Shown: positions 1 through 11,349 of the stretch, piece by piece | Layout of the letters: each line of letters starts with the position of its first letter | Numbering within the stretch: the first letter of the stretch is position 1 | Source of the DNA: Malus domestica | Lineage: Eukaryota; Streptophyta; Magnoliopsida; Rosales; Rosaceae | Length of the DNA stretch: 64,000 nt | Direction: 5' to 3' | Assembly (NCBI RefSeq): GCF_042453785.1 | Contig: NC_091673.1 | Span: forward strand, 8,453,001-8,517,000 | The notes under the pieces: generated by a model | What the model saw: the letters and a program-made list of their open reading frames with translations, nothing else | Database searches by the model: none | What the model was told of the DNA's origin: nothing | Made by a program: the position numbers and the translations under genes

Positions 1-2708
1 TTAAACTTTGGTATTCGGGCACAAATAGAACGAGAAACGGTGTTGGCATCATCGTGGACAAGACCTTGGTACAAGATGTTGTAGATGTCAAGAGGGTAGG
101 AGATAGAATCATGGCAATCAAGATTGTAATAGGACAAGAACTTATCAATGTGATTAGTGCGTACGCACCTCAAGTAGGGTTGGATACGAGTTCGAATGAG
201 CAATTTTGGGAAGATCTTGGAGACTTGGTGCAAGGAATTGCTCAGACGGAGAAGTTATTTATAGGAGGAGATTTAAATGGACACGTGGGCAGGGAGACAG
301 GCAACTATGGAGGTTTTCATGGTGGCCATGGTTTTGGGGAGAGAAACGAGGATGGGGAAGCTATCTTGGATTTTGCAATGGCATATGATCTCTTCTTAGC
401 CAACACCTTCTTTAAGAAGAGAGAAGAACATGTGATCACCTACAAGAGTGGGTCGTCAAAAACACAAATAGATTTTCTTCTAATGAGGAAAGGGGATCGT
501 ATAACTTGTAAGGATTGCAAAGTTATACCAGGAGAGAGCGTGGCTAATCAACATCGCTTGTTGGTGATGGATGTACATATCAAAAGAGTAAGACAAAAGA
601 ACAAGACTTGGAAGTGCCCAAGGACTAGATGGTGGAATCTAAAAGAAGAAAAACAAGTCATTTTCAAAGAGAAGGTAATCACCCAATGTGTGTGGGATAG
701 AGAGGGGGAAGCTAGCCAAATGTGGGATTCCATGGCTAGTTGTATCCGAAAAGTAGCAAAAGAGGTATTATGAGAGTCCAAGGGCTTTGCCCCACACCAA
801 AAGGAATCTTGGTGGTGGAATGAGGAGGTACAAACAAAGGTGAAGGCTAAGAAGGAATGTTGTAAAGCCTTATACAAGGAGAGGACCGATGAAAATGGTG
901 AAAAGTATAGAAAAGCGAAGCAAGAGGCGAAAAAAGCTGTCAGAGAAGCTAAGTTAGCGGCCTACGACGATATGTATAAACGACTAGATACCAAAGAAGG
1001 AGAGTTGGATATCTATAAACTATCTAGAGCAAGGGAAAAGAAGACAAGGGATCTAAACCAAGTGAGGTGCATCAAGGATGAGGATGGAAAGGTTCTTGCT
1101 ACAGAGAACGCGGTTAAAGACAGATGGAGAGGTTATTTTCATAATCTTTTCAATGAAGGACATGAAATGAGCGATTCTTTAGGGGAGTTGAGTAACTCAG
1201 AAGAGTGTAGAAACTACTCTTTTTATCGTCGAATCCGGAAGGAAGAAGTGGTTGTAGCTTTGAAGAAGATGAAGCATAAAAAAGCAATAGGCCCAGACAA
1301 TATACCAATCGAAGTGTGGAAACTTTTGGGAGAGACAGGTATAACATGGCTCACTGACCTTTTCAATAGGATTTTGAAAACGAAGAAGATGCCAAATGAG
1401 TGGCGAACGAGCACTTTGGTGCCTATCTACAAGAACAAGGGCGACGTACAAAATTGCATGAACTATAGGGGTATTAAGCTAATGAGTCATACAATGAAGC
1501 TCTGGGAGAGAGTCATTGAGCATAGATTGAGGCAAGAGACACGGGTTTCGGACAACCAATTCGGGTTCATGCCAGGGCGCTCAACCATGGAGGCAATCTA
1601 TCTCTTACGAAGATTGATGGAAAGATATAGAGATGGGAAAAAGGATTTACACATGGTCTTTATAGATTTGGAAAAAGCGTATGATAGGGTCCCAAGAGAC
1701 ATTCTTTGGAGGATTTTAGAGAAGAAAGGAGTACGAGTAGCATATATCCAAGCTATAAAGGATATGTATGAAGGAGCAAAGACTGCCGTAAGAACTCATG
1801 AAGGACAAACCGAAAGCTTCCCCATAACTGTAGGATTACATCAAGGCTCATCCTTAAGTCCTTACCTTTTTGCGTTGGTAATGGATGAGTTAACAGGACA
1901 TATTCAAGATGATATTCCTTGGTGTATGCTTTTCGCAGACGATATAGTGTTGATAGATGAAACTCAGGAAGGGGTAAATGCAAAGCTTAACCTTTGGAGA
2001 GAAGTGTTGGAATCTAAAGGTCTTCGCCTAAGCCGATCAAAGACAGAATATATGGAGTGCAAGTTCAGTGCAAATGGAGGCCAAAACGAGTTAGGGGTGA
2101 GGATCGGAGATCAAGAAATACCAAAAAGCGACCGTTTTCGTTACCTAGGATCTATCTTGCAAAAGAACGGAGAATTAGATGGAGATCTCAACCATAGAAT
2201 ACAAGCTGGATGGATGAAGTGGAAGAGTGCATCCGGTGTGTTGTGTGACCGCCGTATGCCATTGAAGCTCAAGGGAAAATTTTATAGGACGGCAATAAGG
2301 CCGGCGATGCTGTATGGCACAGAATGTTGGGCGGTGAAACATCAACACGTACACAAAATGGGTGTAGCGGAGATGAGGATGCTTCGTTGGATGTGTGGGC
2401 ACACGAGAAAGGATAAGATTAGGAATGAGGATATCCGGGGTAAAGTAGGAGTAGCCGAAATTGAAGGAAAGATGAGAGAAAATCGGTTACGGTGGTTTGG
2501 ACATGTGCAAAGAAGGCCTACTGACGCTCCGATTAGAAGATGCGACTATGGGACAGAGGTTCAGGGCCGAAGGGGTAGAGGAAGACCTAGGAAAACTTTG
2601 GAAGAGACTCTAAGAAAAGACTTAGAGTACTTGGATCTAACGGAGGACATGACACAGGATCGAGCACAATGGCGTTCTAAGATTCATATAGCCGATCCCA
2701 CTCAGTGA
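1..2708 (+). mobile_element. RTE-clade LINE, endonuclease plus reverse transcriptase, cut by the left window edge
   Basis: Reading is open from base 3 in one frame to the stop at 2706-2708, broken only by one TGA at 771-773. The N-terminal part is an APE-type endonuclease (ISAYAPQVG near 150; FIGGDLNGHVG near 260-290). The 622-residue part after the stop is a non-LTR reverse transcriptase with [12 protein letters not shown] (about 1660), [17 protein letters not shown] (about 1840) and the catalytic FADDIVLI (about 1933), followed by the [11 protein letters not shown] and [22 protein letters not shown] tail typical of plant RTE elements. Such proteins nick DNA and copy their own RNA into the nick. 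The catalytic FADD is intact, but the stop and the absence of the usual TTG-repeat tail make this copy inactive. The 5' end lies outside the window. The family call is confident from the motif order. Confidence 0.9.
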
Positions 2709-2968
2709 CTTGGATTTTCCAAGTCTCCAATCGAGAAGTTTTCCTCACTCGGGAAATTAAGGGAACACTACCCCAACCTACATGCTCCACTCAGAAAGCT
2801 TCAACATACAAGCTTCAACAAAAGAAAATTCAAAGAACTTAGCGAAGAAGGCTTTGGTGTATTTAACACAATACGTTGAAATGAAGGAAAGCTTATTTAT
2901 TGATATCCCCGATCAGCTACAAATATGTACATATACATGAGTCAAAATAAACACACAAGACGGAGCCT

Positions 2969-3649
2969 TCACAAAGGTTGCTTAGGAGAAGTCTCAGCAG
3001 TCGGTAGAGCCCCAGAAAGAGAAGGCACCGGAGGGGGATCATTTGGAGCCTCAGTACTGGACAGAACCCTAGAAGGAGGAGGCATCAGAGGTTGATCATT
3101 CGGAGCTTCATTACGCGGTACAGCCCCAGAAGACGAAGGCAATAAATGCCTTTGGAACAAACCCACAAATCTCTGATGATCAAGTAAAACCTGACCATCA
3201 GTTTCCTTCATCTGGTCAAGCTTCCTCTTCATGTTTGTAGCATAGTCATGTGCGAGCCGGTGCAACTGTTTATTCTCATGCTTGAGCCCTCTAATCTCCT
3301 GTTTGAGACTCATCACTTCAGCCGCCAAGGATTCAACTTGGCGGGTTCGAGCAAATAGGCGTTGGGCCATATTAGACACAGAACCTGCACACTGAACACT
3401 GAGAGCCAACGAATCCTTAACAGCTAACTCATCAGACCGTTTGGAAAGTAGTCTGTTATCTTTGGGAGTGAGAAGGTTCCTGGCCACCACCGCAGCGGTC
3501 ATATCATTCTTCATCACGGAATCCCCAACGGTAAGAGGACCAGTAGGGGAGACGAAGGATGGGCGCCATATGTTGTCTGGAGAAGGCGGGGCTGCCTCTT
3601 CAACAAGGTTCAAGTCAAAACGACGGTCGGAGGGGCCAGACATTTTCAA
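2969..3649 (-). CDS. Retroelement antisense ORF, coiled-coil protein of unknown function
   Basis: An uninterrupted 226-residue frame starts at an ATG at 3647-3649 (a second ATG two codons on). I do not recognise a domain. The N-terminus is acidic and proline-containing. Residues about 95-150 read as a coiled coil (SLAAEVMSLKQEIRGLKHENK followed by further heptads). The C-terminal 60 residues are proline-rich with two degenerate copies of an EAPNDxPxxPxxS motif. It lies inside a repetitive element, reads opposite to the inferred element orientation, and ends next to the LINE junction. Its intactness, unlike nearby repeats, suggests recent insertion or a conserved role in the element. It could be mis-annotated as a host gene, since such ORFs are often predicted in Rosaceae genomes. 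Confidence 0.5.
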   Translation of the reverse strand: MKMSGPSDRRFDLNLVEEAAPPSPDNIWRPSFVSPTGPLTVGDSVMKNDMTAAVVARNLLTPKDNRLLSKRSDELAVKDSLALSVQCAGSVSNMAQRLFARTRQVESLAAEVMSLKQEIRGLKHENKQLHRLAHDYATNMKRKLDQMKETDGQVLLDHQRFVGLFQRHLLPSSSGAVPRNEAPNDQPLMPPPSRVLSSTEAPNDPPPVPSLSGALPTAETSPKQPL

Positions 3650-3779
3650 AGGTGTTGAAGAGAGAAGAGGTCGGACAAATCAAGATCTTAGAAGTGCAAG
3701 AATGAAGCTTCTACTGGTGGAGATTCAAGTGTGCTTTGGAACTTAATGTCAGCCTCTATAAAAATCTGCACTCGACGGA

Positions 3780-5860
3780 GCTTCGGAAATCGAAGAGGCG
3801 CCTGCTCAGAAATCGAAGAGGCGTTTGCTTTCTCAAAAGCTGGGCTGCTTAGAGATCACGAGGGTTGATCTCAGAAATCGAAGAGGCGTTTGCTTTCTCA
3901 AAAGTTGGGCTTCTCAAAGACCACGAAGGCCGATCTCAGAAATCGAAGAGGCGCTCGCTTTCTCAAAAGCTGGGCTCCCCAGAGACCACGAGGGCCGATC
4001 TCAGAAATCGAAGAGGCACCTACTTTTCCAGCCTTGTCAGCACCCGTCACACGCACACTCAGCTTTGCAGAAATTATGGGCATTCTGTCGAAGACTTCTG
4101 GGGAAGTAGAAAACACATGAATCTTACTGTTCAATCACCCACTTCCCACACGCAACAATAGCTCATGGGTACCACAGATAACTTTGCCAAAGTTCTCTGC
4201 CAAAGTTGAGCACGTGAAGCTTGCAGCTCCCACTACATCGCTCTGACCAAGAAGGGTAAAAGAATAGCAAAGAAACAGCACTAACAAAGTTTAGACCCAT
4301 AAATTTTGAAGGTCTAGCTACCATATTATTACCCACAAGGGTAAAGGAACAGTACTATTGCTGGATAATTGGAAAGTCCCTGTGTGTCAACCTCTGTGCT
4401 TCGTGGCAAGGTAGACTAGCAAACATGCCCAACCTTTACTCACATTCGAGAAAACACTCCCAATAAGATTGCTTGCTCCAAAATCGAAGAGGCACCGTCC
4501 TCCGAATCTCGAGAGCCAGACTCCCAACATGACTACTTTCTTAAAAATCGAAGAGAGGGTAAAGGAACAGTACCATTGCTGGATAATTGGAAAGTCCCTG
4601 TGTGTCAACCTCTGTGCTTCGTGGCAAGGTAGACTAGCAAACATGCCCAACCTTTACTCACATTCGAGAAAACACTTCCAACAAGATTGCTTGCTCCAAA
4701 ATCGAAGAGGCACCGCCCTCCGAATCTCGAGAGCCAAACTCCCAACGTGATTACTTTCTCAAAAATCGAAGAGACACTGCTCCCCGAATCCTCGAGAGCC
4801 AGACCCCCAGCATGATTGCTTTCTCAAAAATCGATGAGGCATCTTTCTCCGAATCAATCGAAGAGGCGCTCGCTTTCTCAAAAGCTGGGCTGCTCAGAGA
4901 CCACGAGGGCCGATCTCAGAAATCGAAGAGGCACCTACTTTTCTAGCCTTGTCAGCACCTGTCACACGCACACTCAGCTTTGCAGAAATTATGGGCATTC
5001 TGTCGAAGACTTCTGGTGAAGTAGAAAGCACATGAATCTTACTGTTCAATCACCCACTTCCCACACGCAACAATAGCTCATGGGTACCACAGATAACTTT
5101 ACCAAAGTTCTCTGCCAAAGTTGAGCACGTGAAGCTTGCAGCTCCCACTACATCGCTCTGACCAAGAAAGGTAAAAGAATAGCAAAGAAACAGCACTAAC
5201 AAAGTTTAGACACATAAATTTTGAAGGTCTAGCTACCATATTATTACCCACAAGGGTAAAGGAACAGTACCACTGCTGGATAATTGGAAAGTCCCTGTGT
5301 GTCAACCTCTGTGCTTCGTGGCAAGGTAGACTAGCAAACATGCCCAACCTTTACTCACTTTCGAGAAAACACTCCCAACAAGATTGCTTGCTCCAAAATC
5401 GAAGAGGCACCGTCCTCCGAATCTCGAGAGCCAGACTCCCAACATGACTACTTTCTCAAAAGCGAAGAGAGGGTAAAGGAACAGTACCATTGCTGGATAA
5501 TTGGAAAGTCTCTGTGTGTCAACCTTTGTGCTTCGTGGCAAGGTAGACTAGCAAACATGCCCAACCTTTACTCACATTCGAGACAACACTCCCAACAGGA
5601 TTGCTTGCTCCAAAATCGAAGAGGCACCGCCCTCCGAATCTCGAGAGCCAGACTCCCAACATGATTACTTCCTCAAAAATCGAAGAGACACTGCTCTACG
5701 AATCTCGAGAGCCAGACCCCCAGCATGATTGCTTTCTCAAAAATCGAAAAGGCATCGTTCTCCGAATCTCGAGAGCCAGATACCACAGACCACTTTTTCA
5801 AAGTGCTCTGACAGAGTTAAAACATGTGAAACTGGCAGCTCCCACTACCGTGCTATGACC
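3780..5860. repeat. Nested tandem-repeat region of the retroelement
   Basis: A short motif, AAATCGAAGAGGC with a CTTTCTCAAAAGCTGGGC or CTCCGAATCTCGAGAGCC partner, recurs every 40-80 bp. Superimposed is a larger duplication: the segment starting GCCTTGTCAGCACC at 4031 recurs at 4946 (period about 915 bp). Within it a third unit, AGGGTAAAGGAACAGTAC, occurs near 4340, 4558, 5255 and 5472 (pairs about 217 bp apart). Short reading frames here are by-products of the repeats. Confidence 0.85.
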
Positions 5861-6726
5861 AAGCAGGGTAAAGGAATAGCATTACTACTTGTTGTTAGGG
5901 AGACTCCTATATATGTCGACCTCCATCCCCAACGGACAGGCAGACCTGCAAAAATGCTCAACCTTTCATCATATCTGAGAGGGCACTCCCAACGAAGCCT
6001 TTCGAAATATTCAGCTTTCTTTCCCCCCGATAATACCTCTGCAAACAAGCTATACTAGAGCAAGAATATCTCATATCATCAGGGTTAAAAGCAAGAGTAT
6101 CCCATATCATGCTTTTTCCCTGTCTTTTCCTTTGGCCTTGTTTTTACCTGCAAGACAAGGAGAAAGAGAGCAATCAGTCAGCACTTGGATCAAGCTTCCA
6201 GCCAGGAACTGACTGCCTGGAACCCCTTACCTGATTACTTACCTGGCATTGCTCTCGAGTACTCATCTTCAACATCTTATGTTTCCAGGGAAGATTCCGC
6301 ATCTGCTTGAGGAACAGATAGGGCAAGTGCGAAGGATACAAGGAAGCATGTGGAGACAAGCGTAACAGCACACGTGCCGATACACCCATTACTCTGTCAA
6401 AAGCAAAAGTATCCCATATCAGCAGGGTGGAACGTACTCTAGATTTGATGGACTTGTTTTGACCCTCAAATTCTTCAGTCGGCCTTATACTCTGGAGGAA
6501 ACCAGAAAACCCTCCAGCTCAGTTCAAGAATAAGCCTGTGGAAAGTTACTTCTTCAAAAGCAAAAGTATCTCATATCATCTCTTCTCATTTTTCTTCTCT
6601 TTATCCTTCATGCTGCTGCAAGATGGGGAGAAGGTGAACAATCAGTCGGAGCTCTGATTGCTTACCTTGTCTGTCACCTCTTTCAGCAGACCCCCTAGCT
6701 CGGCGACTTGGGGGACTCCTACTACA

Positions 6727-7141
6727 TGGTTTGTATCGCGCTTGACCAAGCCTGAGACTACAAGTAAGCTTCAAGTGAAATTGATACATTACCTTGTGCA
6801 TCTCCACCAGTTAAAGATACCACCCCTGGATGGAGGAAGAGTACTTCCAGAGAAGATGCCACATCTACCTATGAGACAGATAAGGCAAGTCAAGACGACA
6901 CCACACTCCGATACTTAGAAGTTTCGTGATTACGAGATCATTCTCCCACAATATTTCCTAATGTCATTTGTACTAAATCATTCACTTGTACTCACTAAAG
7001 GAGAGCTTGAACCTATGTACTTGTGTAAACCCTTCACAATTAATGAGAACTCTTCTATTCCGTGGACGTAGCCAATCTGGGTGAACCACGTACATCTTGT
7101 GTTTGCTTTCCTATCTCTATCCATTTATATACTTATCCACA
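6727..7141 (+). repeat. Candidate 3' LTR
   Basis: It starts TGGTTTGTATCGCGC directly after the polypurine-like TTGGGGGACTCCTACTAC and ends TACTTATCCACA. The stretch TCCGTGGACGTAGCC...GGGTGAACCACGTACATCTTGTG near 7060-7100 matches in layout the R/U5 end of the complete LTR element at 16,108 (GTGGACGTAGTCC...GGGTGAACCACGATACTTCTCGTG). There is no matching 5' LTR in the window, so borders are tentative. Confidence 0.45.
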
Positions 7142-7170
7142 CTAATGACCGGAGCAATCTAGCGAAGATC

Positions 7171-7790
7171 ACAAAAAGCGACCGTTTTCGCTACCTAGGA
7201 TCTATCTTGCAAGAGAACGGAGAATTAGATGGAGATCTCAACCATAGAATACGAGCTGGATGGATGAAGTGTAAGAGTGCATCCGGCGTGTTGTGTGACC
7301 GTCGTAGGCCACTGAAGCTCAAGGGAAAATTTTATAGGACGGCAATAAGGCCAGCGATGTTGTATGGCACAGAATGTTGGGCGGTGAAGCATCAACACGT
7401 ACACAAAATGGGTGTAACGGAGATGAGGATGCTTCGTGGGATGTGTGGGCACACGAGAAATGATAAGATTGGGAATGAGGATATCCGAGGTAAAGTAGGA
7501 GTAGCCGAAATTGTAGGAAAGATGAGAGAAAATCGGTTCCGATGATTTGGACATGTGCAAAGAAGGCCGACTGACGCTCCGGTTCGAAGATGTGACTACG
7601 GGACAGAGGTTCAGGGCCAAAGGGGTAGAGGAAGACCTAGGAAAACTTTGGAAGAGACTCTAAGAAAAGACTTAGAGTACTTGGATCTAACGGAGGACAT
7701 GACACAAAACCGAGCGCAATGGCGTTCTAGGATTCATATAGCCGACCCCACTTAGTGGGAAAAGGCTTTGTTGTTGTTGTTGTTGTTGTA
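7171..7790 (+). mobile_element. 5'-truncated RTE LINE copy with TTG-repeat tail
   Basis: From AAAAAGCGACCGTTTTCG at 7171 the DNA repeats the 3' end of the first LINE (2114-2706) at over 90 percent identity by eye. The frame has one TGA at 7543-7545 and ends at 7753-7755. Unlike the first copy it keeps the natural 3' end: GGGAAAAGGCTTTG followed by seven TTG units (about 7769-7790), the microsatellite-type tail of plant RTE elements. 5' truncation is the usual result of incomplete target-primed reverse transcription. Confidence 0.85.
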
Positions 7791-8068
7791 TTGATTTTTG
7801 AGAGAAATGTTGGAAGTAAATGAAGAAAATTATTTTTCCATATTGTTGCCACTGCAAAAGTCACCAAGTTGATATAACTACAGATTGTACTTCTCTTGTT
7901 TAATTTTCACTTTTAATTTGAGGTATTGAGGGTTTACTGGTTATAAATTTTGTACTTGTAGAAACTCATTTTAGGTTCATTCAATTTATAGGAGTTATAT
8001 AGCAGTGAAGCATAGGCATGTTCAAGGTTTCATTTTTAAGCTGATGATAAAAATTGGGGCTGTTACAT

Positions 8069-8338
8069 TCAGTGGGCATGGCCCAATATTAGGTTTTTGT
8101 CCAATTGGACCAATATTAGTTTTTTTTGTCCAAAAGCCCAAAAGCCCAAAATTATTTCGGGATTCCCGATTTGTCCCGAAATCCCGAAACTATTTCGGGA
8201 TTCCCGAAAATTGGGATTCCCGAAAATTTGGTTTGGGATCGGTATTGAAATTGGGATTCCCGAAAATTTCGGTATGGGAATCGGAACAAGGGTTTCGGTA
8301 TGGGATCCCATACCGAACCACCCCTAGAAAATACACAT
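8069..8338. mobile_element. Palindrome-rich terminal part of a hAT-type element
   Basis: The core has repeated GGGATTCCCGAAA units, each a near-palindrome, and ends GGTATGGGATCCCATACCGAACCACCCCTA. An end of the form TAGGGGTGG plus CGGTATGGG is typical of plant hAT-type MITEs. I found no opposite end, so this is a fragment. Confidence 0.45.
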
Positions 8339-8344
8339 GCAAAT

Positions 8345-9592
8345 AACCAAACCCTAGTTTTTCCCATCGCCACTGGCCTCTGGCTATGGCTGGGGGCCGG
8401 TGGTAGCCTCTCCCTTTCCTTCCTCTTTCCCCTCATGCCCATCTCAGCCATCCTCCACCCCTCACCACACTCTACTTTTCCCACCATCTCTCTCTGCCTC
8501 TTCCCCCCACGTTTTCACTCCCTCCCCTTCCCCGTGCCACCCCCCGGACGCTCCGCCTTCCTGCGCCCGTCCATTGTTATTCTAGACCTGGGTCTTTATC
8601 GTCGGGGTTTCACCGTGCAGCTCCACTGCTTTGTTTTGACTTGCTGATGAGACTCCAAATCTGTGCAGTGGCCTTTTTCATGGTTGGTGGCGGTCTCACC
8701 TTCTGGGGTATTGTTTTTCTGCTTCCTGTAACTCCTGGGTAAGGTTTGCTCCATAGTTGCCCGGCGGCGGCTTTTGGTCTCCCGCTGGGTGGGTGTGCAT
8801 ATTTGCCAGCGTCTTTCTTTCGGTTGTTTAGACATCCGAGGGCTCTGCCCTTGGATCTATCGTTATGTCCTCTTAAGGTTCGTGGTGGTGGTGGGGATGA
8901 CGGTTCAATGGCGTGGGGGGTATTGGCTTGGCAACCCCTTTACAACCCATGTCGTTGCCGTTTTTTCTCGCCCTTACTACGACCAACTCCAGTCAAACGA
9001 TTCTCCGGTGACCCTTGATACTTTATGTTGGCTTGGTTTGTGATGGTGTTACGATGTTTACAGTGGCTCTGGCTGGAACCCTTTCTTCCCCACCTCTCTC
9101 AGGTCGTCCCAGCTACAGTTGGCGTCGCTCTCATCCCGACATTTCTACACTTGACTCGGGCTTTGCTCCCCACGCCTTTTGCCAACTTGTAGATGCACCA
9201 CTTGTTTCTTTTGTTTTTTTAGTTTAGTTATCCATTACTGGTTTGTTGTTTCGGCCTTTGTGTCGCTTATGCGAATTTGTTTTTAGCCTCGCTATCTAGT
9301 TTAGGTTTTTGTATCGTGTATGCGGTTTTGTAGCCTCATTGTCTATCATAGGTTTTGGTGTTGGTTCAGTGCTTGGTATGTCACGTGTCTATGGGACATA
9401 TCAATCTCGGAACTCCTCACTCTAGTGGTGTGTTTTGTGTGATGGCCGTATAGGGGTATTTCAAATCATTTGTATTTGTGCTTATTACCTTCAGATCAAG
9501 AAATTGATCACTGAAGTATATATACCCATTTGGCATTCTTGTAAGTATTTGGTTATGTTAATGAAATATTATCGTTTCTTCTAAAAAAAAGG
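8345..9592 (+). mobile_element. Possible LINE-derived retroposon, non-coding
   Basis: This stretch is richer in C and G than its surroundings (pyrimidine-rich 8400-8560), has no convincing coding frame, and ends TTAATGAAATATTATCGTTT plus an A-run at 9582-9590, like L1-type LINE 3' ends. It abuts the left border of the duplicated segment. No target duplication could be set. Confidence 0.3.
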
Positions 9593-10087
9593 AGAAATAA
9601 ATTAATCAAAATAGAAGTTCAGAAGAAAATTAGCAATGCATTGCAAGTTATGGGGCAAAATCATAGAAATATTCTTACCATTACATCGTAGTTTTCTGTC
9701 CGAAAATGGTACAAAAGACAATACACCGTCATCGCCTAGAAATATTTTCAACAAAAGACTACCGTGTAAAGGTTAGCATGCCCTAAGTCCTCGAAATTGT
9801 TCCAGGTATAACCCACATGTTACGGGTGACTAGTCAATCATTCCAGTTGACCGAAGAGGTTTACAAGACAAGTTAACAATGAATCAAGGACCATACAACC
9901 TTTAAAACTTTTAAAAGTCGCAAAGTACCTTACAAAATTCGAACTCACCATTATTGTTCTATTGAGTGGTCAATAACATTCCTGGATTATCATTAATTAT
10001 CTTTCTTTTCACCGAATATTTCAGAGACAGGCCACTAATCATTTCATCCATTTTTTTTTTTTGGTAAAACATTTCATCAATTTATTA

Positions 10088-11197
10088 GTGTTTATATCAT
10101 AAATGGTTTTTAAAATTGACTCAAACCAACAAGATGGTATTTGAAATTAAAAATTGACCAATGTAGTCCCTGAAAATATGTGTCACAAATCAATATAGTC
10201 ATTTTGTCACAATTCGTCAAAAATTATGTTATGTGCTAATGTGTCATATAAATGGGGTCCACAATACCTAAGTGTTTGTATCACGAATAGTCTCTGAAAT
10301 TGACTCACACCATCAAGATGGTCTCTAAAATTGAAAATCAATCAACGTAGTCCTTGAAAACATATAGGTGTCGTAAATCAATGTGATCATTCGTCACAAT
10401 TCTGTCAAAAAAAATTATGTGCTAATGTAGGTTTAATAACTAATTAAAAAAAGTTGTCAAAACACTTTTTTCCACATTGAGATTATGTCAAGGTAGAGCT
10501 TGCCGTTCTCCGTATGACCAAGATAATCGAGGGAGCTCCCAACAAGCTCACCAAGATTAAGGTTGTGAGGCTATCGATTGCCCAAATATTGACGATGGAG
10601 TCACTGAAGTCGTCACCACTCCAAGTCGTCACAAAATATAGTTTCGATCGTGGTCCAATTCAATGAAAGGTGTAAAGATGAGTGGCTTGAGATTTTTTGT
10701 TGTTGTTTTTTTTTTCCAGAAAAGAAACGGTGAAGGCTACCATAGATGGAGGTAGAAGAGTATAGGTTGGGATCATAGATGAATGCGGTACCGAGTTTCT
10801 GGATCGACAACTTTTTTAATTAATTATCAAATTATTAAACCTATTTATAGTTTAATTTTGTTGTTTTAGTTAGACTTGTAAGTCCATTTATGTGCCACAT
10901 CAGCACATAACACAATTTTTTTACAGAATTACGACGGAATGACCACATTGATTTACAACACCTATTTTAGGACCAAAATGATCGATTTTCAATTTCAAGG
11001 ACCATTTGTGATTAAAAAAGGACCTGTTAGACCCATTTATGTGTCATATCAGCACAAAATAATTTTTTTTACAAAACTGTGATGGATGAACCACATTTAT
11101 TTGCGGCACCTATTTTCATGGACTACATTTTAAATTTCAGATACCATCTTGATGGTGTCGATCAATTTCGTGGATCATTTGTGAGAAAACCCACCCT
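10088..11197 (+). mobile_element. Pack-MULE carrying a ribosomal protein L35 fragment
   Basis: The ends are long, degenerate inverted repeats: left GTGTTTATATCATAAATGG with ACCAACAAGATGGTATTTGAAA; right, read in reverse complement, GGGTTTTCTCACAAATGATCC with CACCATCAAGATGGTATCTGAAA. The element is flanked by ATTTATTA at 10,080-10,087 and 11,198-11,205 (8 identical bases; Mutator-like elements usually give 9). The middle holds an RPL35 fragment. No transposase is present, so it was non-autonomous. Confidence 0.65.
10486..10594 (+). pseudogene. Captured fragment of 60S ribosomal protein L35 (uL29)
   Basis: In the frame starting GTC AAG at 10,488 it reads [20 protein letters not shown] and continues [16 protein letters not shown]. 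This is the conserved middle of plant RPL35 (usual form [33 protein letters not shown]). The match ends abruptly on both sides, and the rest of the roughly 123-residue protein is missing. It is a transposon passenger without a start codon. A second copy lies at 34,916-35,022. Confidence 0.85.
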
Positions 11198-11349
11198 ATT
11201 TATTAATATTTAAAAAAAAACTAATTGTTATGAAATTATGATTAACTATCACATTTTATCCATTATCGTACTGTGAAAACGGTTTATAATTTAATAAAAA
11301 AAGGTAAAATTATTTCTCTAAAAGTAAAAAAGAGAGCAGCCATTAGTAA

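Larger units (their letters stand above)
2709..7141 (+). mobile_element. 3' part of a non-coding gypsy-type (Tat-like?) LTR retroelement
   Basis: This block separates two RTE LINE copies. It holds, in order, an antisense ORF (2969-3649), a nested tandem-repeat region (about 3780-5860), a spacer with two related segments (about 6060-6400 and 6540-6930), a purine-rich TTGGGGGACT stretch just before 6727, and a candidate 3' LTR. An antisense ORF and tandem repeats upstream of the 3' LTR are known from the Tat/Ogre/Retand lineage of Ty3/gypsy elements, so I infer a truncated or non-autonomous member. No gag, protease, RT or integrase is visible and no 5' LTR was found. The left border at 2709 is only the point where LINE homology ends. 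Confidence 0.5.

Noticed and set aside
8300-9230. Several overlapping frames in a C/T-rich stretch
   Set aside because: Low-complexity peptides, no domain, and position inside a probable retroposon.
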